NCBI GenBank assembly: GCA_011048475.1
Contig: DSDZ01000349.1
Location: 1 to 13,634 of the forward strand
Length of the DNA stretch: 13,634 nt
Source of the DNA: Bacteroides sp.
Lineage (GTDB): Bacteria > Bacteroidota > Bacteroidia > Bacteroidales > GCA-2748055
Direction: 5' to 3'
In this document: piece after piece, positions 7,533 to 13,634 of the stretch
Layout of the letters: each line of letters starts with the position of its first letter
Position numbering within the stretch: the first letter of the stretch is position 1
The notes under the pieces: model-generated
Databases searched by the model: none
What the model was told of the DNA's origin: nothing
Seen by the model: only the letters and a program-made list of their open reading frames with translations
Translations under genes and position numbers: made by a program

Positions 7533-8417
7533 ATGAAGCGAACCATTCCCGTCATATGGCTGCTGGCTATTTCCATCCTTCCGGGACGGGGACAGGAAGG
7601 AACGTATTATTACGGGCCCAACTCAAGACCCGTCACCCGCCAGGCAGAAGCGGTGATGATGAAGGAAGTGATCAAAAGATCGGAAGGCTCCTATCTCATG
7701 AAAACCTTCAGAAAGGCGGGCGATGAATGGAAACCGGAGAGCCGCGGGAAGGTCAGGATCGCCTCCGGGGGAAACCAGGTGATCCGCCTCCGGGAAAACA
7801 GTTTTTTCCCGCAGAGGATCGTCAGGGAGATGGAACCCCTGGGATCGGGAGATTACCTCTTCAGCGAATATGTCCGGGAGAGCCTGGTAAGAACCGGGAC
7901 CACCTCCGCCGTGCTGCCCCTGCACCTGGAAGGGACCGTCACCGAATACCATCCAGGCGGCAATGTGAAGAGCGTATCAGAGTACCGGGACAATCAGCTG
8001 ATGTCAAACCGGAACTGGCTCCCGGACGGATCTCCCTATATCGATTCCGTGTTCTATTCGGCAGACCGGGAACCGGAATATGAGCGGGGCGATGCTTTTT
8101 TCAATGGCTATCTCCTGCAAAAGCTTCAGAACAGCGGGATCGACCTCTCCCAGATCGAGGACCGGGTGGTGATCGGCTGGGTAGTGATGGAGACAGGACA
8201 GATCGAGGGAGTGATCATCCTGAAGGGAATCGCCAGGCAGCTGAATAATTACCTTGTAGAAACAATCAACGAGTTGCCAGGCAGCTGGGAGCCCGCCCGG
8301 CTGAACGGGAGACCGGTCAGGTACTTCATGTCCATCCCCCTGAATTTCACCCACAGGGAAGCCAACTTCCAGGAGGTGGACCTTTCCACCGGCAGGCTCC
8401 ACTATAGCAAATACTGA
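7533..8417 (+). CDS. secreted protein with TonB C-terminal-like domain
   Basis: The protein is 294 residues from the ATG at 7533. Residues 1-21 form a signal peptide (basic MKR, hydrophobic core, cleavage around GRGQ-E). The frame is open upstream to a TTG at 7464, but that start would bury the signal peptide. The middle region has a MORN/YwqK-like stretch (about 132-172) with GTVTEYHPGGNVKSVSEY and LPDGSPYIDS. Residues about 205-273 resemble a TonB C-terminal domain: a VIGWVVMETGQIEG strand pair, then LPGSWEPARLNGRPVRYFMSIPLNF, the last part being the usual PA..nG.pV...y.iPi.F pattern. There is no proline-rich linker and no second membrane anchor, so it is unlikely to be a true energy transducer. 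Such domains are common on Bacteroidota periplasmic proteins of unknown role. It diverges from ppdK and converges on the fucosidase gene. Function unknown. Confidence 0.8.
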   Translation: MKRTIPVIWLLAISILPGRGQEGTYYYGPNSRPVTRQAEAVMMKEVIKRSEGSYLMKTFRKAGDEWKPESRGKVRIASGGNQVIRLRENSFFPQRIVREMEPLGSGDYLFSEYVRESLVRTGTTSAVLPLHLEGTVTEYHPGGNVKSVSEYRDNQLMSNRNWLPDGSPYIDSVFYSADREPEYERGDAFFNGYLLQKLQNSGIDLSQIEDRVVIGWVVMETGQIEGVIILKGIARQLNNYLVETINELPGSWEPARLNGRPVRYFMSIPLNFTHREANFQEVDLSTGRLHYSKY

Positions 8418-8426
8418 ATCCCTCTC

Positions 8427-8460
8427 CCGCCTGATAAATGTTTACTGGAGTTCCAGGCGG
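8427..8460. repeat. inverted repeat at a convergent gene junction
   Basis: CCGCCTG (8427-8433) and CAGGCGG (8454-8460) are perfect 7-nt inverted arms around the junction of the TonB_C-like gene and the fucosidase gene. A second, competing palindrome CTGGA-GT-TCCAG (8445-8456) overlaps the right arm. Neither strand has a T-run after the stem. It could weaken read-through from both sides, but that is only an inference and part of it lies within the fucosidase coding region. Confidence 0.25.
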
Positions 8461-9776
8461 ATGACCGTATCCACCGGTTTCAGTTTTTCCGGTGGAATGG
8501 TCAGGGAAATCCCGTCGCCGCTCTTTTTGATCCGCACTTCGGATCCGTCGTCAAAAAACAGGGCCGATTTGACCTTCGGCTGGAATCCGGGGATCTCCAG
8601 AAGACCTCCTTCATGTTCCAGCACATGCAAATAGATGATCTTCCCCTTCCGGGTGCTGGCCCCCCAGTCAGCGGGCTTCACCGGACCAGACCGGGTCCCG
8701 TAAATGGTCTCTCCGTAAGTCTCCATCCATTTGCCGATGGCCATCAGGGTGTCCACATTCTCGGGCTGGATCTTCCCGTTGGGCATGGGCCCGGTATTGA
8801 GGAGAAAATTGGCCCCGTACCCGGCAGCCCTGACCATGGTCCCGATCAGTGTTTTCACGGATTTGAAGTTCCGGTCAACGATGTTGAATCCCCAGGAACC
8901 ATTCATGGTCTCGCACATTTCCAGGGGGAGCTGGTCGGAGATGCCCGCTTCATTGAATCCCATGGAATTCTCCCCGGGCAGGTCCCGCTCGAACATCTGG
9001 AAATCCTCCCCCGGAAAAGGCATTTTGTGGTGGTTGCTCCCGATGAGCGCACCTGGTTGCAGCTCGTGGATCATGGCGTAGGTCTCATCCAGATTCCAGT
9101 CCGCCTCCGGCTTGTCCCACATGCCGTCGAACCAGATCCCCCCGATCTCCCCGTACCGGGTCAGGAGCTCGGTCAGCTGTGCATTCATGTAATCGATATA
9201 GACATTCCAGTCCCCCGATTCCGGTCTCCCCGTATAATCCTGACCGGTCCGTCCCCGCGGGAAGTAATCCGGATGGTGCCAGTCCAGCTGGGAATGATAA
9301 AAGAACAACCTGATCCCCTGCCGGTCGCATTCCTCCTTCAGCATGCCGATCACATCCTTTCCGTAAGGTGTGGCATCCACCACGTTATAGGGACTGACCT
9401 CTGAATGGTACATGGCAAATCCGTCATGGTGCTTGCTGGTGATGGTGATGTATTTCATCCCCGCCTTTTTCACCATGGCCACCCATTCGGCCGGATCAAA
9501 ATGGACGGGATAAAAGAAACCGGGTAGTTTTTCATAAGCTTCGATGGGGATCTTTTTCTGGTTCATGATCCACTCGGCGATGCCCTCATCACCGCCACCG
9601 CCCATGATGGAGTATACACCCCAGTGGACAAACAAACCGAATTTGGCATCCTGGAACCACTCCCGGTTCTGCAGGTTCTCGGGGGCAGGCTCATAATTCT
9701 CCTGGGCGATAAGCAAAGGAGTATTCATCCATGCGATGGCAAGGATCAGACAACATAATAAGCTGGGTTTTTGCAT
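8442..9776 (-). CDS. secreted alpha-L-fucosidase, GH29
   Basis: GH29 retaining exo-alpha-L-fucosidase, removing terminal fucose from glycans. The 444-residue precursor has a signal peptide (residues 1-25, cleavage after LLIAQ). The Cys8-Cys9 pair sits inside the hydrophobic core, not in a lipobox, so a periplasmic or secreted location is likely. Catalytic-barrel motifs: FGLFVHWGVYS (46-56), EWIMNQ (68-73), YITITSKHHDGFAMY (109-123), FFYHSQLDWHHPDY (158-171) and GGIWFDGMW (212-220), where Asp217 is the expected nucleophile. The acid/base is less conserved; Glu263 (MFERD) and Glu289 (CETMNGSWGF) are candidates I cannot decide between. NFLLNTGPMPNGKI (323-336) is typical of the family, and a short C-terminal beta domain follows. 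It lies 44 nt downstream of the glycosyltransferase gene on the same strand and may be cotranscribed. Linkage specificity cannot be read from the sequence. Confidence 0.93.
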   Translation of the reverse strand: MQKPSLLCCLILAIAWMNTPLLIAQENYEPAPENLQNREWFQDAKFGLFVHWGVYSIMGGGGDEGIAEWIMNQKKIPIEAYEKLPGFFYPVHFDPAEWVAMVKKAGMKYITITSKHHDGFAMYHSEVSPYNVVDATPYGKDVIGMLKEECDRQGIRLFFYHSQLDWHHPDYFPRGRTGQDYTGRPESGDWNVYIDYMNAQLTELLTRYGEIGGIWFDGMWDKPEADWNLDETYAMIHELQPGALIGSNHHKMPFPGEDFQMFERDLPGENSMGFNEAGISDQLPLEMCETMNGSWGFNIVDRNFKSVKTLIGTMVRAAGYGANFLLNTGPMPNGKIQPENVDTLMAIGKWMETYGETIYGTRSGPVKPADWGASTRKGKIIYLHVLEHEGGLLEIPGFQPKVKSALFFDDGSEVRIKKSGDGISLTIPPEKLKPVDTVIRLELQ

Positions 9777-9820
9777 GACTGGTTTTTATTCGAAGATACG
9801 GATAATCAGTTTAACCGCAC

Positions 9821-10825
9821 TCAGTTGATGATCAGTGAATGATACAAATTCATCAGTTCTTTCCGGATGGTATCCTTATTAAATTGTTGGACAAGCTTTT
9901 CAGACTTGCTTTTGGCTTTCGTGTAGAAGGACCTGTCCTGCATCAGCCGGCGGGTCAACCTGATAAATTCTTCCGTGGATCCGGCTTTCAGGTAGGGATT
10001 GTCATACAGCAGGGCATACTCCTTCAGGTCCCTGAAAACCACAGGCAGTCCGCACGCTGCAGCTTCCAGCGGGGCCATGGGGCAATTCTCCTGGTAGGAT
10101 GGAAAGATCAGCATATCCCCCGCCGCGTAAACAAAAGGCATTTTATCCAGGTCCAGCATCCCTGTAAAGGAGACATTGCCGGGCGCCCTGTTCATGCGGG
10201 CATGGATCCTCACAAGTCCTTCCGACAGTGGTCCCCACGGCCTTCCACCCACCCAGACGAACCTTGCTTCCGGGATGGCTTCCGCCACATCCAGGAAATC
10301 TTCCACTCCCTTCCTTCCGATCAGCTGTCCCACCCCCAGCACCACGAAATCCTCTCCTGTGATGCCCAGCATTTGCCTTCCCCGGATCCTTTTTTCTTCC
10401 GTAAACTTCCAGCGTTCGACGGGTACCGGATTGACCAGGCGGACAATCCTTGTGTGTGCCCCCAGGTCCCGGATGGCCTGGGCAACTGCAGGAGAGATGG
10501 CGATGCAGACATCCGCATATTCATACACCTTCCTCAGGTACCACCTGCTCAAAGGCATGGTGAACTTCCAGAATGGAAATGATCCATTGCCCGATTCCGG
10601 GATCACATGTGCTGTAAACACCCTTCTGCCTTTATATTTCCTGCCCTTCCAGAAATAGTACGGACCGTAGGAATGGCTGTGAAAGACATCCCCCTCCCCT
10701 CCATTGTTCACCACCACTTCCAGGTCCTGCTCCTCCCTCAATAATTCCAGTGAATCAATGTAAGCCGTATGCACCCCATTTCCTTTCATTCCAAATGGGG
10801 TCTCGCATACCACATGGACTTTCAC
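9821..10825 (-). CDS. GT4-family glycosyltransferase
   Basis: A GT-B-fold, retaining cytoplasmic glycosyltransferase of family GT4, 334 residues, with no signal peptide or membrane helix. The N-terminal domain has a short Gly-containing acceptor loop (GMKGNGVHTAY, 12-22) and HSHSYGPYYFWKG (49-61). VFTAHVIPESG (69-79) and YADVCIAISPAVAQAI (103-118) close the N-domain. The C-terminal nucleotide-sugar domain shows VVLGVGQLIGRKGVEDFL (161-178), FVWVGG (189-194) and FPSYQENCPMAPLEAAACGLP (241-261), which contains the E-x7-E pair Glu246/Glu254. The HVIPES segment and overall compact length recall diacylglycerol alpha-glucosyltransferases of Firmicutes, so lipid glycosylation is one possibility; substrate remains unassigned. 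It has the window's best promoter candidate just upstream and precedes the GH29 gene by 44 nt. Confidence 0.87.
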   Translation of the reverse strand: MKVHVVCETPFGMKGNGVHTAYIDSLELLREEQDLEVVVNNGGEGDVFHSHSYGPYYFWKGRKYKGRRVFTAHVIPESGNGSFPFWKFTMPLSRWYLRKVYEYADVCIAISPAVAQAIRDLGAHTRIVRLVNPVPVERWKFTEEKRIRGRQMLGITGEDFVVLGVGQLIGRKGVEDFLDVAEAIPEARFVWVGGRPWGPLSEGLVRIHARMNRAPGNVSFTGMLDLDKMPFVYAAGDMLIFPSYQENCPMAPLEAAACGLPVVFRDLKEYALLYDNPYLKAGSTEEFIRLTRRLMQDRSFYTKAKSKSEKLVQQFNKDTIRKELMNLYHSLIIN

Positions 10826-10841
10826 AGCACAGTCTTTTATA

Positions 10842-10873
10842 CAAATTTATATCCCGGCAGGCCGATTGTCAAT
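10842..10873 (-). promoter_or_regulatory. candidate Bacteroidota promoter for the GT4 gene
   Basis: On the minus strand ATTG (three of four of the TTTG -33 consensus) is followed by a 20-nt spacer and TAAATTTG, an exact TAnnTTTG -7 element. The -7 ends 17 nt before the glycosyltransferase ATG, implying a very short leader. It is the only place in the window where both halves occur at correct spacing. Confidence 0.5.
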
Positions 10874-11000
10874 AGATAATGGGATCCCGGTATAACTTTC
10901 TTTTTCCCCGGTTGACCATCATCCTTCAGCCGAATTACGTAACTTCAAACCCTATTAATCACATATGCTGAACAAGAATCATTGATTAGAAAAATATATC

Positions 11001-12425
11001 ATGAATGACCGGCCCCTAAAACCAGAAAAAACGGTCCTGAACCTGCTGACTTTTGCCCTGCTGATCCTGCTTCTGCCTGCCTGCGGATTGAAAAACAGAA
11101 GCGGAAATGACACCTCCTCACCCCGGATTGCATCCGCTGAACTTGCGAAGGAATTTGAGGAAAGTCTTGCCCAAAATATCCTCAGACCATGGTACCCGCG
11201 CATCATCGATTCCGCCTATGGCGGATACATCGCTGATCTTGAATACGACTGGACATGTTCTGAAACCTACCGGGAAAAAGTCCTGGTGCAGCAATCCCGT
11301 CACCTCTGGACCACCTCTTTTGTCCATAAGCACGATCCGGAAAATGAGGAATTCCTGGAATATGCGGCCCACGGGTTCAGATTTATACGGGATCATATGT
11401 GGGATCATGATTTCGGAGGATTCTACTACGCCTGTACCAGGGAAGGCCAACCTGCCGGCACCTACAACGGGGAGAAAAGGATCTACGGGCAGGCGTTTGC
11501 CCTGTACGGATTGTCGCAATATTATGCGGTGAGCAGGGACCCGGATGCACTTGACCTGGCCATAAAAACATTCCGCTGGATGGAAGCGGGTGCGCACGAT
11601 CCCATTTACGGAGGCTATTTTGAACGCCTGAGGCGGGATGGCACACCCGTATTGGAACAGGGCAACCGGGAGCACAGGCCGAATGATGCAGCGGTAACGA
11701 ATCTGAAGGATTATAACAGCTCCATCCATCTCATGGAGGCCATGACCGCATTTTACGGGATATGGCCGGACCCGCTGGTACGGGAAAGGCTGGAGGAAAT
11801 GTTCTTCCTGGTCAGGGATACCTTCGTGCACCCGGAAGGATACCTGCAGCTGTTTTTCTACCCGGACTGGACCCTGGTCCCCGGTTCGAAGATGGAACCG
11901 GATGAAGAAGGGGGTCACTGGTATACCCAGCACATCACCTTCGGCCATGACGTGGAAACGGCTTTCCTCCTGCTGGAAACTGCCCGGGTGCTGGGACGGG
12001 GGGAGGATGAAGCAACCCTCCGGATCGCCAAACGACTGGTGGACCACTCCCTGGAGTGGGGCTGGGATACCGTTCGCGGCGGATTTTTCGATGCCGGGAA
12101 GCAGGTGGACGGCGAAATAAAGATCATCAGCCGGCATAAATCCTGGTGGGCCCAGGCGGAAGGGCTGAATGCGCTGCTGCTGATGCATACGCTTTACCCC
12201 GAAGATCCGGCAGATTATTACGGACTTTTCCTGAAAATGTGGGATTACATGGACCGGTATCTGATAGATCAGGAGCACGGAGGCTGGTATAACTACGGGC
12301 TGGATACCTTCCCGGAGAACCGCACGCAGCGTAAAAGCCATGCCTGGAAAACCACCTACCACAACACGCGGGCCATGATCCATTGCATCCAGATGCTGAA
12401 GGATCTGGCCCGGGAAATCAAATGA
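11001..12425 (+). CDS. AGE-family epimerase/isomerase, predicted lipoprotein
   Basis: This 474-residue protein belongs to the N-acylglucosamine 2-epimerase (AGE) superfamily and most resembles cellobiose 2-epimerases, which interconvert the reducing-end glucose of beta-1,4-disaccharides with mannose. Family motifs in an (alpha/alpha)6 barrel: QSRHLWTTSF (98-107, Arg100), RIYGQAFALYGLSQYY (160-175), DYNSSIHLMEAMTAFY (237-252, His243), TFGHDVETAFLL (313-324, His316 and Glu319), HKSWWAQAEGLNALLL (379-394) and SHAWKTTYHNTRAMI (446-460, His454). The three histidines and Arg correspond by motif to the known active-site residues. Unusually, residues 1-28 form a lipoprotein signal (hydrophobic 11-26, lipobox LPAC with Cys28), so the protein is predicted to be exported and lipidated. 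It lies divergent from the GT4 gene across 175 nt and overlaps the next gene by 4 nt. Exact substrate is inferred only. Confidence 0.88.
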   Translation: MNDRPLKPEKTVLNLLTFALLILLLPACGLKNRSGNDTSSPRIASAELAKEFEESLAQNILRPWYPRIIDSAYGGYIADLEYDWTCSETYREKVLVQQSRHLWTTSFVHKHDPENEEFLEYAAHGFRFIRDHMWDHDFGGFYYACTREGQPAGTYNGEKRIYGQAFALYGLSQYYAVSRDPDALDLAIKTFRWMEAGAHDPIYGGYFERLRRDGTPVLEQGNREHRPNDAAVTNLKDYNSSIHLMEAMTAFYGIWPDPLVRERLEEMFFLVRDTFVHPEGYLQLFFYPDWTLVPGSKMEPDEEGGHWYTQHITFGHDVETAFLLLETARVLGRGEDEATLRIAKRLVDHSLEWGWDTVRGGFFDAGKQVDGEIKIISRHKSWWAQAEGLNALLLMHTLYPEDPADYYGLFLKMWDYMDRYLIDQEHGGWYNYGLDTFPENRTQRKSHAWKTTYHNTRAMIHCIQMLKDLAREIK

Positions 12426-13634
12426 ATGGGATCATGAAGAATCGAGCGATTACTGGCTGGCTACTGTTATGCAGCATTGTACTGACTGCCAATGGCCAGG
12501 AAACAACCTGGGAAGGTCCTTCTGTCGATTTTTCACATGGGAAGCTGACTGTAACGGAGAATGGTCGTTTTCTCATTTTTGAAGACGGCACCCCCTTTTT
12601 CTATCTGGGCGATACGGCATGGGAACTGTTCCACCGCCTGAACCGGGAAGAGGCGGTCCGGTATCTGGAGAACAGGAGAGAAAAAGGTTTTACGGTCATC
12701 CAGGCGGTGGTGCTTGCAGAGCTCGACGGATTGAATGACCCGAATCCCTATGGTCACACCCCGCTTCTGGGCAATGATCCGGAAAGTCCCGATGAACGGT
12801 ATTTCGAACATGTGGATTTCATTATTCAGACTGCCCGGGAGAAGGGACTGTTCATAGGACTGCTTCCCACCTGGGGAGATAAGGTGGACAAAAGATGGGG
12901 CGTTGGACCGGTGGTATTCAACGAAACAAATGCTTATGCATACGGGCAGTGGCTGGGTAACAGGTATAAAGACGTGCCCAATATTATTTGGATCAACGGT
13001 GGTGACAGGCCGTGCGATGGTGCAACCGGGGTCTGGGATGCCCTGGGGAAAGGGATCAAATCGGCGGATAAGCAGCACCTGATGACATTTCATCCCAATG
13101 GAGGTTCCTCCTCCTCGGCCTGTTTCCATGACAGTGAATGGCTGGATTTCAACATGTTCCAGTCCGGGCATTCGGAGAAATACATATCCAATTACCGGAT
13201 GGTCGCCGCTGATTACGGGCTGCAGCCGGTAAGGCCCTGTATGGATGGAGAACCCTGCTACGAGGACCACCCGGTTAACTGGGACGGGGAATACGGATGG
13301 TTCGATGATGAAGACGTGCGCCGGGCGGCATACTGGGCCCTTTTTGCAGGGGCACACGGACATACGTACGGGTGCCATCCCGTATGGCAGATGCTGGACG
13401 CGGGAAGGACCCCGGTGGGGAATGCGAGGAACTACTGGCACCGGGTGCTCGACCTACCGGGAGCGTGGGACATGATCCATGTAAGGAATCTCATGGAATC
13501 CAGGCCGAGGATCACGGGCGCGCCGGATCCAGCCATGATCGTTTCGGATCCGGGCAATGAAGTGAACCATCTGCAGGCTTTCAGGGGAGAGGGTTTTGCG
13601 TTTATCTACCTGCCTTCGAACAGGAGCATCACCG
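12422..13634 (+). CDS. secreted DUF4038/GH140-like glycoside hydrolase, 3' end outside window
   Basis: The frame stays open to the window end, giving 404 codons without a stop. The start at 12422 overlaps the epimerase stop in an ATGA; a second in-frame ATG at 12434 is also possible. Both give a signal peptide ending near ANGQ-E (about residue 26), with no lipobox. The body fits the DUF4038 apiosidase-like TIM barrel: FLIFEDGTPFFYLGDTAWELF (50-70), REKGFTVIQAVVLAELDGL (86-104), GLFIGLLPTWGDKV (142-155), NIIWINGGDR (187-196) and MDGEPCYE (274-281). Asp195 and Glu277 are the likely acid/base and nucleophile by comparison with GH140, whose characterised member removes apiose-linked side chains from rhamnogalacturonan II. 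Specificity here is not proven. A C-terminal beta-sandwich domain usual in this family is probably beyond the window; the visible part already enters it near residue 367. Translational coupling to the epimerase suggests joint use. Confidence 0.88.
   Translation, partial: MNGIMKNRAITGWLLLCSIVLTANGQETTWEGPSVDFSHGKLTVTENGRFLIFEDGTPFFYLGDTAWELFHRLNREEAVRYLENRREKGFTVIQAVVLAELDGLNDPNPYGHTPLLGNDPESPDERYFEHVDFIIQTAREKGLFIGLLPTWGDKVDKRWGVGPVVFNETNAYAYGQWLGNRYKDVPNIIWINGGDRPCDGATGVWDALGKGIKSADKQHLMTFHPNGGSSSSACFHDSEWLDFNMFQSGHSEKYISNYRMVAADYGLQPVRPCMDGEPCYEDHPVNWDGEYGWFDDEDVRRAAYWALFAGAHGHTYGCHPVWQMLDAGRTPVGNARNYWHRVLDLPGAWDMIHVRNLMESRPRITGAPDPAMIVSDPGNEVNHLQAFRGEGFAFIYLPSNRSIT

Noticed and set aside
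8613..9404. A 263-codon open frame on the plus strand
   Set aside because: It is antisense to the GH29 fucosidase and shows no family signature.
10956..10988. Short inverted repeats (TAATCA...TGATTA and AATCA-T-TGATT) upstream of the AGE gene as a possible operator
   Set aside because: Arms are 5-6 nt and A/T-rich, the kind expected by chance in this region, and no regulator gene is adjacent.
11118..12383. A 421-codon open frame on the minus strand opposite the AGE gene
   Set aside because: It is antisense to a gene with clear family motifs and has no recognisable domain. High GC at third codon positions removes stops on the opposite strand.
12533..13441. A 302-codon open frame on the minus strand
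   Set aside because: It lies opposite the GH140-like gene, whose plus-strand frame has a signal peptide and catalytic motifs; the antisense product is Pro/His/Arg/Ile-rich without a domain.

Overview
The window looks like a chromosomal segment of a member of the Bacteroidota, most likely an environmental or gut-type member of the Bacteroidales or a neighbouring order. Three things suggest this. Gene neighbourhoods are typical of that phylum: folP next to a CdaA-type diadenylate cyclase, and thymidylate kinase followed by a DoxX/BT_3928-like membrane protein. Upstream regions carry candidate TAnnTTTG-type -7 elements rather than strong Shine-Dalgarno or classical sigma-70 signals. The right-hand side carries secreted carbohydrate-active enzymes with Bacteroidota-style signal peptides. 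There is no sign of phage, transposon, CRISPR, tRNA or rRNA. Base composition is even and moderately GC-rich, and the strong GC bias at third codon positions produces many long spurious antisense ORFs.

Left part (1-2909), housekeeping. Reading leftward are tmk (dTMP kinase) and, overlapping it by 4 nt, a DoxX/MauE-like membrane protein that runs off the window. Diverging from tmk are folP (dihydropteroate synthase) and cdaA (membrane-bound c-di-AMP synthase), reading rightward. Folate synthesis and dTMP phosphorylation both feed dTTP supply; c-di-AMP is a separate signalling output.

Middle part (2923-7408), the PEP node. Both genes read leftward: ppdK (pyruvate phosphate dikinase) and, downstream of it, pckA (ATP-dependent PEP carboxykinase). 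A strong hairpin terminator after ppdK separates them, so pckA probably has its own promoter. Together they interconvert pyruvate, PEP and oxaloacetate. Diverging from ppdK is a secreted protein with a TonB C-terminal-like domain but no TonB-type linker.

Right part (8442-13634), glycan-related. Leftward: a cytoplasmic GT4 glycosyltransferase with the best promoter candidate in the window, then a secreted GH29 alpha-L-fucosidase. Rightward from the same 175-nt divergent region: an AGE-family (cellobiose 2-epimerase-like) protein predicted to be a lipoprotein, and, overlapping it by 4 nt, a secreted DUF4038/GH140-like glycoside hydrolase cut by the window end. No SusC/SusD pair or regulator is visible, so this may be only the edge of a polysaccharide-utilisation locus. 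The most noteworthy element is the exported epimerase-like lipoprotein translationally coupled to a GH140-like hydrolase. I see no clear evidence of a wholly new defence or mobile system.
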